A stretch of DNA of 64,000 bases, taken from the NCBI RefSeq assembly GCF_010868145.1, contig NZ_JAAGUY010000008.1:124001-188000 (forward strand), in the 5' to 3' direction. Every line of letters begins with the position of its first letter. Within the stretch, counting starts at the first letter, position 1. Made by a program: the position numbers and the translations under genes. A model generated the notes under the pieces. The model was not told the origin of the DNA. It did not search any database and saw only the letters and a program-made list of their open reading frames with translations. Below are positions 17,967-27,323 of this stretch, one piece after another. Source of the stretch: Nocardia cyriacigeorgica. GTDB taxonomy: Bacteria; Actinomycetota; Actinomycetes; Mycobacteriales; Mycobacteriaceae.

Positions 17967-19370
17967 TCAGCTGGGCGTACCCAGCGCCTGAGGCAGCATC
18001 CCAGGGTGCTCCCGCGCGGCCGTGTCGAGCAGAGCGAAGTAGCGCCGCAGCATGAGGATGGCCGTCGCGGCCAGTCCGGCGGTCAGCCCCCACCACACGC
18101 CCGCGGCGCCAAGACCGGCAGGGAACGCCAGCAGCAGGGCGGTGGGCAGGCCGACCAGCCAATAACCGATCAGCGATAAACGGAATCCGGCATTGGTGGC
18201 CTTCAGGCCGCGCAGCAGCCCGGTGCCGATGTTCTGCGCGGCGTCGAAGAACTGCAGCACGATGCCGATCGCCAGCAGAGTCCGTGCCACCTCGAGGGTC
18301 GCGGTATCGGCCGGATCGAGGAACGGACGCAACACCAGATCCGGCACCACCACATACGCGATACCGGTGACCGCGGCGACCACGGCGGCATGCCGCAATG
18401 CCAGCCACGCCAATGCCCGCGCATGATCGAACTCATCGCGGGCCACGGCGTGACTGACCAGGATCGAGGCACCGTGCGAGAGGCCGATCGCGACCTGGAA
18501 CACGATGTAGATGATCTGGTAAACGACGTTGTGCGCCGCCAGTGCTGCCGGACCGATACTGCCCATGACGAGCGCGAGCACCGAGAACATGCCCGCCTCG
18601 GAGCCGTAGGTGAGCGAGATCGGCAGGCCGAGTTTCAATTCCGCCCGCACCGTCGCCCTCCGCACGGGCCACGGCCGCAGCGACAGTCCCGCGCTGAGTT
18701 CCGCATCGCGGCGCACCATCGCCCAGAACACGCCGAAGGTGAGCAGGAAGACCAGCGAGGTCGCCACACCGATGCCGGTGAGCCCGAGTGCGGGCAGCCC
18801 GGCCCAGCCGTGCATGAAGGCCAGCGCCAGCATCAGATTCAGCGCCACCGAACCCAACGTGACCAGCAGCAGGGCTTGCGGACGCTGCATACCGACGGTG
18901 TATTGCCGCAGTACCTGGAACCACAGACACGGCAGCAGACCGGGCGCGAGCGCCACCATCATCGGTCGTGCGTCGGCGAGCACACCGGTGTCCTGGCCCA
19001 GCCATTGCAGCGACCAGCCGAGCCCGACCAGCGCGACCCCGCCGAGCAAGCCGGCGACGGTCGCGATCAGGAAACTGGACCGCACCACATCACGGACCTC
19101 GCCCACCGCGGAGTCGCCGCGCTTACCCGCCGCGCTGACCGCCGACGCGATCTGGTTGCCGCTGCCCGTGATCAGCCCGACGCACATGGTGCGGATCTGG
19201 TTGAACAGCACGATGGCCAAACCGCCGGCCGCGACCTGGCGCACGCCTAGGCTGCCCATCAGGGCGATGTTCGTAGTGGAGACCGCGATCTGTGCCAACT
19301 GGGTCATGGCGATCGGCGTCGCGAGGGTGGTGAGCCGCTTGCCGTCGGCACGGAAGTCGGACAGGTTCAC
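17967..19370 (-). CDS. MATE family efflux transporter, candidate metallophore exporter
   Basis: A 467-aa protein with about twelve hydrophobic segments and the MATE arrangement (IAMTQLAQIAVSTTNIALMG near the start, GSGNQIASAVSAA near 65-80). MATE proteins export cationic or polar small molecules using H+ or Na+ gradients. The GTG at 19370 places the first helix normally; an open frame extends upstream into the SbnA-like gene but is not needed. It is the last gene of the metallophore arm, 139 bp after the SbnA-like gene, so export of the product is the natural inference. Confidence 0.88.
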   Translation of the reverse strand: MNLSDFRADGKRLTTLATPIAMTQLAQIAVSTTNIALMGSLGVRQVAAGGLAIVLFNQIRTMCVGLITGSGNQIASAVSAAGKRGDSAVGEVRDVVRSSFLIATVAGLLGGVALVGLGWSLQWLGQDTGVLADARPMMVALAPGLLPCLWFQVLRQYTVGMQRPQALLLVTLGSVALNLMLALAFMHGWAGLPALGLTGIGVATSLVFLLTFGVFWAMVRRDAELSAGLSLRPWPVRRATVRAELKLGLPISLTYGSEAGMFSVLALVMGSIGPAALAAHNVVYQIIYIVFQVAIGLSHGASILVSHAVARDEFDHARALAWLALRHAAVVAAVTGIAYVVVPDLVLRPFLDPADTATLEVARTLLAIGIVLQFFDAAQNIGTGLLRGLKATNAGFRLSLIGYWLVGLPTALLLAFPAGLGAAGVWWGLTAGLAATAILMLRRYFALLDTAAREHPGMLPQALGTPS

Positions 19371-19509
19371 CGACGACCCCCGTTCGGGTCTCGCACCGAC
19401 CGGCTCGATGCGGCTCCCGCTGACGATCCGGCCGTCCCGCTCCGGATCCGAGCGATCGCCTCGGCGGGCATTCGACCCGCCGCCGAGGTCGGGTGAGTGT
19501 GCCGGCGGC

Positions 19510-20544
19510 TCACCGTGCCTCCACCAGATGATCCCGGCGGGACGCGGGGGTGTAGCGCGCGAGCATCTCGCGCACTTCGGCTTCGGCTTCGGGGGCGAGC
19601 AGGTCGCGGGCGCGCATCCAGTCGTCGTCGAACACAGTGTCGAGATACTTCTCCCCGCCATCGCAGACAATGGTGACCACGGTGGATCCGGGCGGGAATT
19701 CCTCGAGCCTGGTCAGTGCGGCGTGCACCGAGCCTCCTGCCGAACCGCCGAGCATCAGCCCGAGTTCGGCTGCGACAGCGCGCGCCGTGGCGAACGCGGC
19801 CACATCGGTGACCTTGACGCCCTCGTCGAGCAGCGAATAATCCACGGCGGTGCCGATGGTCGCGCCAGGCGGTGTGCCGGTGCCGGACTGCCAGTACGGT
19901 CCGCCCGGCCCGCCGAAGGCGATCGAACCGACCGGCTCGACGCCGATCACCCTTGGCGCACACCCGAGCTGGCGCAGACGGGCGGCGGTGCCGAACAGCG
20001 AACCGCCGGTGCCGACCGCGGATAACAGGATGTCGACGCGCTCGACGTCGTCCAGCAACTCTTCGGCCACCGCGTAGTAGCCGACCGCATTGGCGTCGTT
20101 GTTGTGCTGTTCGGTGAAGTACGCGTCGTCCTGCGTGGCGGCCATCGCCTCGGCATGGTCCTCCCGTGCCGAGGTGGCTAGGTTGTCGTCACCGTCATCG
20201 GCGACGAACACCAGTTCCGCACCCATTGCTCGCATCGCGCGCAGCTTGTCCTTACATGCGTGGTGGTCGACCACCGCGGTGAAGCGGTAGCCGCGTTCGG
20301 CGGCAACCACCGCCAGGCCGAGCCCGGTGTTGCCGGATGTCGATTCGATGATATGCCCGCCATCGTTCAGCAAACCTCTTCGCTCGGCGTCGAGCACCAT
20401 TTCGCGCGCCATCCGGATCTTGGCGGCACCGGTCGGATTGAACTGTTCGAGCTTGAGTAGCAGCCTGGTTCCGGTCGTGGTGGCCGCCAGCTCGAACAAC
20501 GGGGTGCGGCCGATCAGGTCCGTCACACGCGTGACGAGCGGCAT
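19510..20544 (-). CDS. sbnA: SbnA-like PLP synthase (phosphoserine-dependent amino acid condensation)
   Basis: A 344-aa member of the cysteine synthase superfamily. The PLP lysine is K42 in FNPTGAAKIRMA, and the phosphate loop is TSGNTG (70-75). GTGGSLFGTAARL is also typical. SbnA joins O-phospho-L-serine to glutamate to give N-(2-amino-2-carboxyethyl)-L-glutamate. The pairing with an SbnB-like gene nearby favours this over plain cysteine synthase. The ATG at 20544 follows GAGGAG. A 127-bp gap separates it from the decarboxylase gene. The amine donor could be Asp rather than Glu. Confidence 0.85.
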   Translation of the reverse strand: MPLVTRVTDLIGRTPLFELAATTTGTRLLLKLEQFNPTGAAKIRMAREMVLDAERRGLLNDGGHIIESTSGNTGLGLAVVAAERGYRFTAVVDHHACKDKLRAMRAMGAELVFVADDGDDNLATSAREDHAEAMAATQDDAYFTEQHNNDANAVGYYAVAEELLDDVERVDILLSAVGTGGSLFGTAARLRQLGCAPRVIGVEPVGSIAFGGPGGPYWQSGTGTPPGATIGTAVDYSLLDEGVKVTDVAAFATARAVAAELGLMLGGSAGGSVHAALTRLEEFPPGSTVVTIVCDGGEKYLDTVFDDDWMRARDLLAPEAEAEVREMLARYTPASRRDHLVEAR

Positions 20545-20671
20545 GGGAGGTCTCCTCGGTCGGTGCTGGCCCGGAGCTGTGCCGGGGAATTGATGTGTAT
20601 CGGGATGTGCGGGTCTCGCTCTGCGGGGCGCGCGAAGGCGTCACGCTGCTGTGCCTGCGCGCCCCGATCGC

Positions 20672-22306
20672 TCACTCGGTGTCGAGTTTCCAGCGGTACC
20701 CGCCGCCGGGCGCGTCGTGCAGCGTCACCTTCGGCGGGATCGGTAATTCGTGGAACGCGGACTCGTTGGAGTCCATCTGATATCCGGCGGTGTTCGGGTA
20801 GACGAGCAGGTCGCCGGGTTCGGCGGGACGTGGCAGCGGGATCCTGCGCCAGCTGAGCATGTCGGATTCCAGACAGGTCGCGGCCCCGACGGCAGTAGGC
20901 GTGACCGTGCCCGCTCCCGGCGGCCAGAGCACCGGATCCGGCAGATACTCGCTGTCGAACCACTGCTCCGACAGGCTCAGGCTGCTGCCGTCGACGGTCA
21001 GGATGCGGTAGGGGTGTCCGTGGGCGAGCCGGGTCTTGCTGCCCTGAACCCGGAACACGGTGCTGCCCGCGCGATCGAGCAGGGCCCGGCCCGGCTCGAT
21101 GGCCAGGCGAATGCCGTTCTCGCGCAGGCGGCCCGCCAAGCCGTCACTGTCGAGGATCGCGGTGAGCATGGCCGGACCCGGTTCGGCACAGTGGTATGGG
21201 TAGTAGGTGTCGAACTTCTTGCCGGTGTGGAACCAGCGCCGGCTGGCTTCATCGGTGAACTCGGACCACGCTTCGGGCGCTACATAGTCGACGCCGAATC
21301 CGCCGCCGATCGAGATCGTGCTCGCCGGATGGCCGAGCGCCCGGGCGTGCAGGCAGCGCCGGGCGAGGTCGGCGGCCAGTTCGGCGCGTGGCACCGGATC
21401 GTAGCCGGACAGGTGGAAGCTGAAGCCCTCCAGCCGCACCGAGGGCATGGCCGTCGCAGCATCCACGGCGTGCTCGAGTTCGGCGTCGGTCATCCCGAAT
21501 CGGCTGGCCGAGGCGGGCGGAAGCACCCGAAGCAGCACCCGCACGGCGAAGCCGAGTGCGGCGATCCGCGCGAGTTCGCCGATGCTGTCCACTGCGATCA
21601 GCGCGCCGTGCCTGGCGGCCAGCCACAGCAGGTCATCGGACTTCTCCGGTCCGGTCACCATCAGCTCATCGCCGCGAACGCCCTGTGCCAGCGCTGCCGT
21701 CAGCTCGTGCGTGCTCGCCACGTCGACACCCGCGCCCTGCTGCGCGCAGGCTCGTACCACACTCGCGGCCTTGTTCGCCTTCTTGCCGAAGTACACGAAC
21801 CCGTCGACGCCCGCCCGCGTGAACGCCTCCTGGAAGCCACGGATATTGCGGGCGACTCGAGCCGGGTACATCAGGTGGAACGGCCCACCCACCGCGAAGG
21901 CGATGTCGCCCAGCAGGTTCGGATCCGCCATCACCCGCCGTTCCCACTCGTCGCGGTGAGCCGGCAGCGCCGTTGCGGTGATGCCGCCGGATGTGCCGGT
22001 CGATCTCGGTATGTCGAGGCGCCGGTCAGCGATGTCCGGGTTCGGCTCGACGGGCACCTGTTGCTGAGGCTCGATGAGTCGAGGGGGCGGGTTCGCCGGT
22101 GTTGTGGCGCCTGGCGTACCAGTCGAATTCGTCGCTGTGTCGCGGTACCCGAGATGGTCGGCCGAGAGAGGGTCGGTAGTGGTCTGCTCCGCCGGGTTCG
22201 CTGCTGTTGTTCCCGGGTGCTGGTCGGTCGCCGCGCCGATCGGGCGCGGTGCAGGTACTCCGGGTGGCATCGGCACCGCGGCCGCGTGTGCAGGGTCGAG
22301 CTCCAT
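20672..22306 (-). CDS. Type III PLP-dependent decarboxylase (SbnH/LysA-like) with a long N-terminal extension
   Basis: A 544-aa alanine-racemase-fold decarboxylase. The PLP lysine is K176 in VYFGKKANKA; the SIGGGFGVDY glycine motif and a late ESD segment are also present. Relatives decarboxylate diaminopimelate, arginine or citryl-diaminopropionate, so here it may remove a carboxylate to leave an ethylenediamine unit. The ATG at 22306 overlaps the SbnB-like stop (TGATG). This adds about 115 Pro/Thr/Ala-rich residues before the conserved domain, which is unusual; a start nearer residue 126 (MADPNLLGD) would remove it. The specificity cannot be read from sequence alone. Confidence 0.82.
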   Translation of the reverse strand: MELDPAHAAAVPMPPGVPAPRPIGAATDQHPGTTAANPAEQTTTDPLSADHLGYRDTATNSTGTPGATTPANPPPRLIEPQQQVPVEPNPDIADRRLDIPRSTGTSGGITATALPAHRDEWERRVMADPNLLGDIAFAVGGPFHLMYPARVARNIRGFQEAFTRAGVDGFVYFGKKANKAASVVRACAQQGAGVDVASTHELTAALAQGVRGDELMVTGPEKSDDLLWLAARHGALIAVDSIGELARIAALGFAVRVLLRVLPPASASRFGMTDAELEHAVDAATAMPSVRLEGFSFHLSGYDPVPRAELAADLARRCLHARALGHPASTISIGGGFGVDYVAPEAWSEFTDEASRRWFHTGKKFDTYYPYHCAEPGPAMLTAILDSDGLAGRLRENGIRLAIEPGRALLDRAGSTVFRVQGSKTRLAHGHPYRILTVDGSSLSLSEQWFDSEYLPDPVLWPPGAGTVTPTAVGAATCLESDMLSWRRIPLPRPAEPGDLLVYPNTAGYQMDSNESAFHELPIPPKVTLHDAPGGGYRWKLDTE

Positions 22307-23316
22307 CAATCCCACAGCGGAACCTCCGTGCCCCGTCCCTCCGCGATGGCACGTTCGGCCAGGGCGTGCGCGACCGCGATATCGGTGAGCACCAGACCGC
22401 TGTTGTAGACGAAGATCCGCTCCTCGTCCGAGCGCCGTGCCACCGCACGCCGGCTGAGGATCTGCGGGAGTTCGGCGTCGACACTGCGCAGTACGCCGTT
22501 CGGGCCTGCCATATCGGTGCCGGTCACCGCCATCTGCGCCGCACTGGTGGCGACCACCCGGTCGGCATCGCCGAGCGTCGAGGGTGCCAGCCCGTACCCT
22601 ACGAGCACCGCGACCGAACCCGCCTTCAGATCACCGGATTCGAGCGCGACCTCGGTACCGGGACCCGCCGTCGCCAGCACAACGTCCGCCGCAGCGGCGG
22701 CCTCACGTGGATCTGCGACGGTTTCCAGCATAGCGTGCGGATGATGCTCGGCCAGATGCCGGTGCACGGCCTCGATGCCCTCGGGATGGGTCCCGTACAG
22801 CATGAGCTTGCGCAGTCCCGGGTTCGCCGCGAGCAGGTGCGGCAGGGCATTGCGGCCCTGGGTTCCGGTTCCTATGAGCAGCACGGTATCGGCGTCGCGG
22901 CGCGCCGTTTCGCGCACGAGCAACGCCGATACGGCAGGCGTGCGCAGCGCACCGACCCGCGCGCAGTCCATCATCGCGATCGGCGCACCTGTGGTGTCGT
23001 CGTAGAGGGTGATGGTGGTGTAGTAGCGCTTGGTGCTGCGGTCGTGGCCTGGATCGAACTTGTAGGAGGTCTTCATCGCGACCACCCGGCGCCTGCCGTC
23101 GCGCCCGAGCATGGCGTAGGAGACCGACCAGCCGTCCGGGTTGGCGACGCTCAACTTGCGTGGATTGTCCGAATCTCCCGCCGCGAAGGCGAGATACGCG
23201 TCTTCCACCGCCCGCACCACGGCCGACGGCGAGATCGGCACGTCGGCGAGATCGCTTCGGCTCAGCACCCGCAGTGGGGTGGCTCGATCACGCGTGCTCA
23301 AAGGATCCTCGATCAT
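22306..23316 (-). CDS. sbnB: SbnB-like dehydrogenase (ornithine cyclodeaminase family)
   Basis: A 336-aa NAD-dependent enzyme of the ornithine cyclodeaminase/mu-crystallin family. The Rossmann motif is LLIGTGTQGRNAL (about 144-156). SbnB oxidises the SbnA product to L-2,3-diaminopropionate, 2-oxoglutarate and NADH. In this setting it might also run as an opine-type dehydrogenase. The ATG at 23316 lies 29 bp inside the upstream hydroxylase gene, and its stop overlaps the decarboxylase start, so the three are a tight operon. Confidence 0.86.
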   Translation of the reverse strand: MIEDPLSTRDRATPLRVLSRSDLADVPISPSAVVRAVEDAYLAFAAGDSDNPRKLSVANPDGWSVSYAMLGRDGRRRVVAMKTSYKFDPGHDRSTKRYYTTITLYDDTTGAPIAMMDCARVGALRTPAVSALLVRETARRDADTVLLIGTGTQGRNALPHLLAANPGLRKLMLYGTHPEGIEAVHRHLAEHHPHAMLETVADPREAAAAADVVLATAGPGTEVALESGDLKAGSVAVLVGYGLAPSTLGDADRVVATSAAQMAVTGTDMAGPNGVLRSVDAELPQILSRRAVARRSDEERIFVYNSGLVLTDIAVAHALAERAIAEGRGTEVPLWD

Positions 23317-24445
23317 CTGCTGTGCCGTCCCGCTCTACATCCGCCGGAACCGTTTCCGGTCCGGCCGCCCGGAATGGGCGGACCAAGTGCTGTCCGTATC
23401 CATTCTCTCCGGCCTCGGCGCTACGGCGGCGTCGTTCGGGTAACCGGATGTTCACTCGTTTGAGCCAGCGGTCGGTGCCGTCGTAGCGGGCGGTGAACGG
23501 CACCCGGCCGTGCACGGCGACGTCGTTGTCCACCAGCAGGAGTTCGCCGGGCTCGAGTGCGGCGGTCACGCACACGCGTTCGAGTTCGTCGGTGAGGTGG
23601 GCGTAGGCGTCGCGGAACTCGGGATCGGCGTGCTCGAGCGGGGTGTAGGCGGGGTCGTAACGCATGGTCAGATCATCGGTGCGGCAGCCGTTTTCACCGG
23701 AACTCCACAGTGTGGGCACCGGTGTCGCGGTCGCGCGATCGTAGCCGCAGCCGTAGGAGACATCGGGCAGGATCGGCAGCAGCGGCGTGCTCAGCAGTCG
23801 CCGTTGCCGCGCGCTCACATCGACCTGACGTACCGAGGAAACAGTGGTGCCGACACGGTCGGGATTACGCAGGCACGACAGCATCAGTAAATGGGCACGG
23901 CCGGGATGGAAGGCGTCCTCTGTGTGCGGGCTGAGCAGGGTTTTGCTGCTGGCGCCGGATTGTTCGTGCTCATGGCCTGCCGCGGGGACGATGTTGTTGA
24001 CCAGCCGTCCGTCCTGCTGGCCCTGCCAGCCGAACGGTTCGCCGGCGGACCTGGCCAGCAGCAGCATGACGATATCGAGTTCGAGCGAACACGACTGCGT
24101 ACTCGAATCCCCGCTCCACAGTGCGGCTTCGCGCCAGCTGGGCGGGGTCGGACCGCATTCGGCGTCGTCGAGCGGCAACCGGCTGACGACCGTCGCGCCT
24201 GCCGAGGTCGCGGGCGCGCGCATGGCGTGGCGTACCACAGCGGGTAACTCATGGGTGCGAGTTTCGACCTGCTCGACGAGCGCGGGCGCGGAGAGCGTGC
24301 GCGCAGCGCCGTGCGCCGAGGGGCCGAGTGTGGCGTAGATCGCACGCGCCAGCTCGCGCACCGCGCGTCCGGCGGCGGGGGGGAGCTCGCGTCGTTCGAT
24401 CATCTGGGGGTGAAGCGTCTTACGTTCGGGGAGAACGCTTTTCAC
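23288..24445 (-). CDS. Fe(II)/2-oxoglutarate-dependent amino acid hydroxylase (clavaminate synthase/VioC-like)
   Basis: A 385-aa non-heme iron dioxygenase. Iron ligands are H174 and E176 in HTEDAFHPGRAH and H312 in DNDVAVHGR, with R327 or a nearby Arg for 2-oxoglutarate. This HxE form, with a long C-terminal tail, matches the arginine/asparagine beta-hydroxylase branch (VioC, AsnO). It is the first gene of the minus-strand arm and so the one closest to the iron box. Start: GTG at 24445 with AAGGGA upstream; an ATG 14 codons later (MIERREL) is possible. The substrate is inferred to be an amino acid, perhaps arginine. Confidence 0.8.
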   Translation of the reverse strand: MKSVLPERKTLHPQMIERRELPPAAGRAVRELARAIYATLGPSAHGAARTLSAPALVEQVETRTHELPAVVRHAMRAPATSAGATVVSRLPLDDAECGPTPPSWREAALWSGDSSTQSCSLELDIVMLLLARSAGEPFGWQGQQDGRLVNNIVPAAGHEHEQSGASSKTLLSPHTEDAFHPGRAHLLMLSCLRNPDRVGTTVSSVRQVDVSARQRRLLSTPLLPILPDVSYGCGYDRATATPVPTLWSSGENGCRTDDLTMRYDPAYTPLEHADPEFRDAYAHLTDELERVCVTAALEPGELLLVDNDVAVHGRVPFTARYDGTDRWLKRVNIRLPERRRRSAEAGENGYGQHLVRPFRAAGPETVPADVERDGTADDRGSFEHA

Positions 24446-24524
24446 CAGGGTATTCCCTTCTTCGCATCGGGTCGAAAAGCGAGTGGTGACGATTCGAACT
24501 GCGAAGCTAGTGCTTCCCTCGAGC

Positions 24525-24543
24525 TAGAGCAAGGCTTACCTAA
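24525..24543. promoter_or_regulatory. Iron box facing the metallophore biosynthesis arm
   Basis: TAGAGCAAGGCTTACCTAA matches the recalled DtxR/IdeR consensus at 13 of 19 positions; the half CTTACCTAA is strong and the other half is weak. It lies about 80 bp before the hydroxylase start in the divergent promoter region. Confidence 0.55.
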
Positions 24544-24645
24544 GTCGGGCATTTGGATAGCGATGTAGCATAACCGGGCCGAGGCGCAGCTAGTGGGCGG
24601 TATCACCCATTTGGCGCATCTGACGCCGAGAGACGTAGAACACGA

Positions 24646-24664
24646 TTAGGCTAGCCTTCCCTGG
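24646..24664. promoter_or_regulatory. Iron box facing the ABC importer arm
   Basis: TTAGGCTAGCCTTCCCTGG has a nearly perfect left half (8 of 9) and a partial right half, 13 of 19 in all against the recalled DtxR/IdeR consensus. It lies about 55 bp before the binding-protein start. With the box at 24525 it brackets the shared promoter region (24446-24716). Confidence 0.6.
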
Positions 24665-24716
24665 GTCATTTCTCCAGTGGTTCCCGGGCCGGAATGCTCG
24701 GACGAAAGGCGGCGCA

Positions 24717-26231
24717 ATGGGTTTGAACCGGCGACAGCTCCTGCGATCAGGGGTGGGCGTTGGCGCCGTGCTGCTGGCGGCGGCGTGTTCCGGCGGAACC
24801 GAATCGGCAGGCCCGCCACGCCCGGGCGGGACGTTGCGAGTCGGCGCGCTCGGCACAGCCGCGCGGATCGAGCGTGATCCGCACGGAAATCTGAGCAATG
24901 ACAGCGACTTCCTGATCGCCTCACTTGTCTTCGATCCGCTCACCGTCCCGGCTGCGAGCCCGACGGTGGCGGCCCGGCTGGCCACCGCCTGGGAACCCGA
25001 CGCCGACGGCAGGCGCTGGCGATTCACCCTTGCCGAGGGCGCCACTTTCCACGACGGCTCAGCGGTGACCTCCGAGGACGTGGTGTGGTCGCTGCGCAGG
25101 CTGCGCGAGAAAGCGGGCCCGTCGAAAATGCCTGCGGCCGTGCAGGACATCTCCGCCGACGGCCCCGGCCACATCGTGCTGGCGATGCCCGAGCCCAACT
25201 CGCAGATCCCATTGCTCGTCCGACTGATGAGCTTCACCGTCAAGAAGGACGCCACCGATTTCACCCGGCCGGTCGGCACCGGACCGTTCCGGCTCGAGTC
25301 CTTCGACGGCGGCACCGCACGATTGGTGCGCAACGACCGCTGGCACGGCACGCCGGCACTGTTGGACGCCATCGAGATCACCATGTTCGACAGCGTCGCC
25401 GCGCTGGGCAATGCCGTGCTCGGCAATCAGATCGATCTCGCGTCGAATGTGGGTGCCATCGCTGGGCGCAGCGCGGCCCGACGCGGTGATCTCCAGGTTG
25501 TGCGCCGTCCGAACGACACTCTCCTCGGGGTGGCCATGCGCACCGCCGACGGGCCGTTCGCCGATCCCCGGGTGCGCACCGCGGTGCGTCTAGGCGTCGA
25601 CCGTGGCGCGCTGGTCGACCAGGTGCATTCCGGATACGGGGCCATCGCCAACGACATTCTCGGCACCGCGGACCCGTTGTACGACACGACGATCACCCAA
25701 CGCGGCCGCGATATCGACCGCGCGCGGACGCTGCTGCGCGAGGCCGGGTTCGACACGGGCCGTAGCTATCCACTGGTCACCAAGGCCGAGGCGCCGGGCG
25801 AGGTGGAATCGGCGCAGGTGATCGCCACCCAGCTGTCCGATATCGGGCTGCGGGTCGAGGTGGTGACCCAGGAGCCGAACACCTTCTACGACCAGACCTG
25901 GTTGTCGGCGCCGTTCTACACGATCTCGTGGGGCACCAACGATTCCACGCTGTTCTTCGCCAACAACCTGATGTCCAGCGGCTCCAACCGTAACGAAACC
26001 GCGTTCCACGACACGGCATTCGATGCGGCAACGTCGAAAGCGCTCGCCGCGCATAACCCTGACGAGCAGGCAGCGGCTTCGCGGGAACTGCAACGCATCC
26101 AATACGAGCGTGGCGGCTACGTGGCGTGGGGTATGGCCGACGGTATCGATATCGCGACGGCAAGGGTGCACGATCTTCCCATGCTCGGCGGTTTCGCGCG
26201 GGTGCAACTGGAACGCGCCTGGCTGTCGTGA
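24717..26231 (+). CDS. Family-5 substrate-binding lipoprotein, candidate metallophore receptor
   Basis: A 504-aa extracytoplasmic binding protein of the peptide/nickel/opine class (SBP_bac_5). The N-terminus has a twin-arginine-like NRRQLL and a lipobox ending LAAACSGG, so it is likely exported folded and lipid-anchored. LVFDPLT and WRFTLAEGATFHDGSAVTSEDVVWSL are family signatures. Similar proteins import peptides, nickel chelates and opine metallophores such as staphylopine. The ATG at 24717 follows GAAAGG. It overlaps the permease by GTGA. Iron regulation is suggested by the upstream box. Confidence 0.88.
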   Translation: MGLNRRQLLRSGVGVGAVLLAAACSGGTESAGPPRPGGTLRVGALGTAARIERDPHGNLSNDSDFLIASLVFDPLTVPAASPTVAARLATAWEPDADGRRWRFTLAEGATFHDGSAVTSEDVVWSLRRLREKAGPSKMPAAVQDISADGPGHIVLAMPEPNSQIPLLVRLMSFTVKKDATDFTRPVGTGPFRLESFDGGTARLVRNDRWHGTPALLDAIEITMFDSVAALGNAVLGNQIDLASNVGAIAGRSAARRGDLQVVRRPNDTLLGVAMRTADGPFADPRVRTAVRLGVDRGALVDQVHSGYGAIANDILGTADPLYDTTITQRGRDIDRARTLLREAGFDTGRSYPLVTKAEAPGEVESAQVIATQLSDIGLRVEVVTQEPNTFYDQTWLSAPFYTISWGTNDSTLFFANNLMSSGSNRNETAFHDTAFDAATSKALAAHNPDEQAAASRELQRIQYERGGYVAWGMADGIDIATARVHDLPMLGGFARVQLERAWLS

Positions 26232-27157
26232 TCCGGTTCGCACGGTTGCTGCTCCGGCGCGTCGCCCTGCTGGTCGTATTGCTGGCGGCGGTATTCGTCG
26301 CCGTCGATCTGCTGCCGGGCAGCACCGCACGCGCGGTGCTCGGCCGTGACGCCACCGAGGCGGCCGTCGCGGCGAAGGAACTCGAACTCGGGCTGGATCG
26401 CCCGCTGCCGGTGCGCTTCGGAGACTGGCTGACCAGTGTGCTGACCGGAGACTTCGGGCAGACCGCGCGCGGGCGGTCGGTGGGTGAACTTCTCGCCGGC
26501 GCCTTCCCACAGACGCTGCTGCTCGGCGGCATCGCGTTCACCCTGACGATCGTCGCGTCGCTGGCCCTCGGCGCCTGGTGGTCGGCGCGTCCGCGGGGAG
26601 TGCTCGGGCGGAGCTTGCAACCCAGCACAACCACCGCTGTCGCGGTACCCGAGTTCGTCGTGGCAACGCTGCTGATCCTGGTCTTCTCACTGGCCACCGG
26701 CTGGCTGCCTGCGGTGACGATCACCGGTCGCTCCGGTTTCCCGGTCTCGCCGGACATGCTGGTGCTTCCGGTGATCGCACTGGCGATCCCGCAGATCGGC
26801 TGGAATACCCGGGTTGTGCGGGCGGCGGTGTCGGATGCGGCGCGGCTGCCGCATGTGGAAACCGCGGTGCTGGACGGTCTTCCGGAGCGGACCGTCGTGA
26901 CTCGGCACGTCTTGCCGTTCGCCCTGCCAACCATCGTCGCCAGCTTCGCCACCACCGTCGGGATGCTGCTCGGCGGGGCGCTGGTGGTGGAGACGATCTT
27001 CAACTATCCGGGACTCGGAGCGCTGCTCGCCGCCTCCGTCGCGGACCGGGATACCGCGTTGGTGGCGGCCGTCGTCGCGCTGACCGGAGTGGTGATCATG
27101 GTGATGCTTGCTGCCGCTGATGCGGTGCGGACATGGTCGTTGCGCGGGCGGATATGA
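26228..27157 (+). CDS. ABC transporter permease (DppB-like)
   Basis: A 309-aa inner-membrane permease with about six helices. The EAA-like cytoplasmic loop (VETAVLDGLPERTVVTRHVLPFALP, shown here as its start and end: VETAVLDGL and HVLPFALP) is where the ATPase docks. The GTG overlaps the binding-protein stop (GTGA). It pairs with the permease domain of the following fusion protein to form the channel. Confidence 0.88.
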   Translation: MIRFARLLLRRVALLVVLLAAVFVAVDLLPGSTARAVLGRDATEAAVAAKELELGLDRPLPVRFGDWLTSVLTGDFGQTARGRSVGELLAGAFPQTLLLGGIAFTLTIVASLALGAWWSARPRGVLGRSLQPSTTTAVAVPEFVVATLLILVFSLATGWLPAVTITGRSGFPVSPDMLVLPVIALAIPQIGWNTRVVRAAVSDAARLPHVETAVLDGLPERTVVTRHVLPFALPTIVASFATTVGMLLGGALVVETIFNYPGLGALLAASVADRDTALVAAVVALTGVVIMVMLAAADAVRTWSLRGRI

Positions 27158-27323
27158 GCGGCGCGTTCCATGTGGGGGCGCCCGGCCCGCGCGGCGCAGT
27201 CGCTGCGAGACACGTCGATGCTGTCCGGCGCGGAACGGGCGCACCGAGGGCCAGGAGATGCCACGGCATGGAGGGGTGGTCTCCGGTGCACGGGAGCATG
27301 CCGACGGTTGCGGTGATGGGGTC

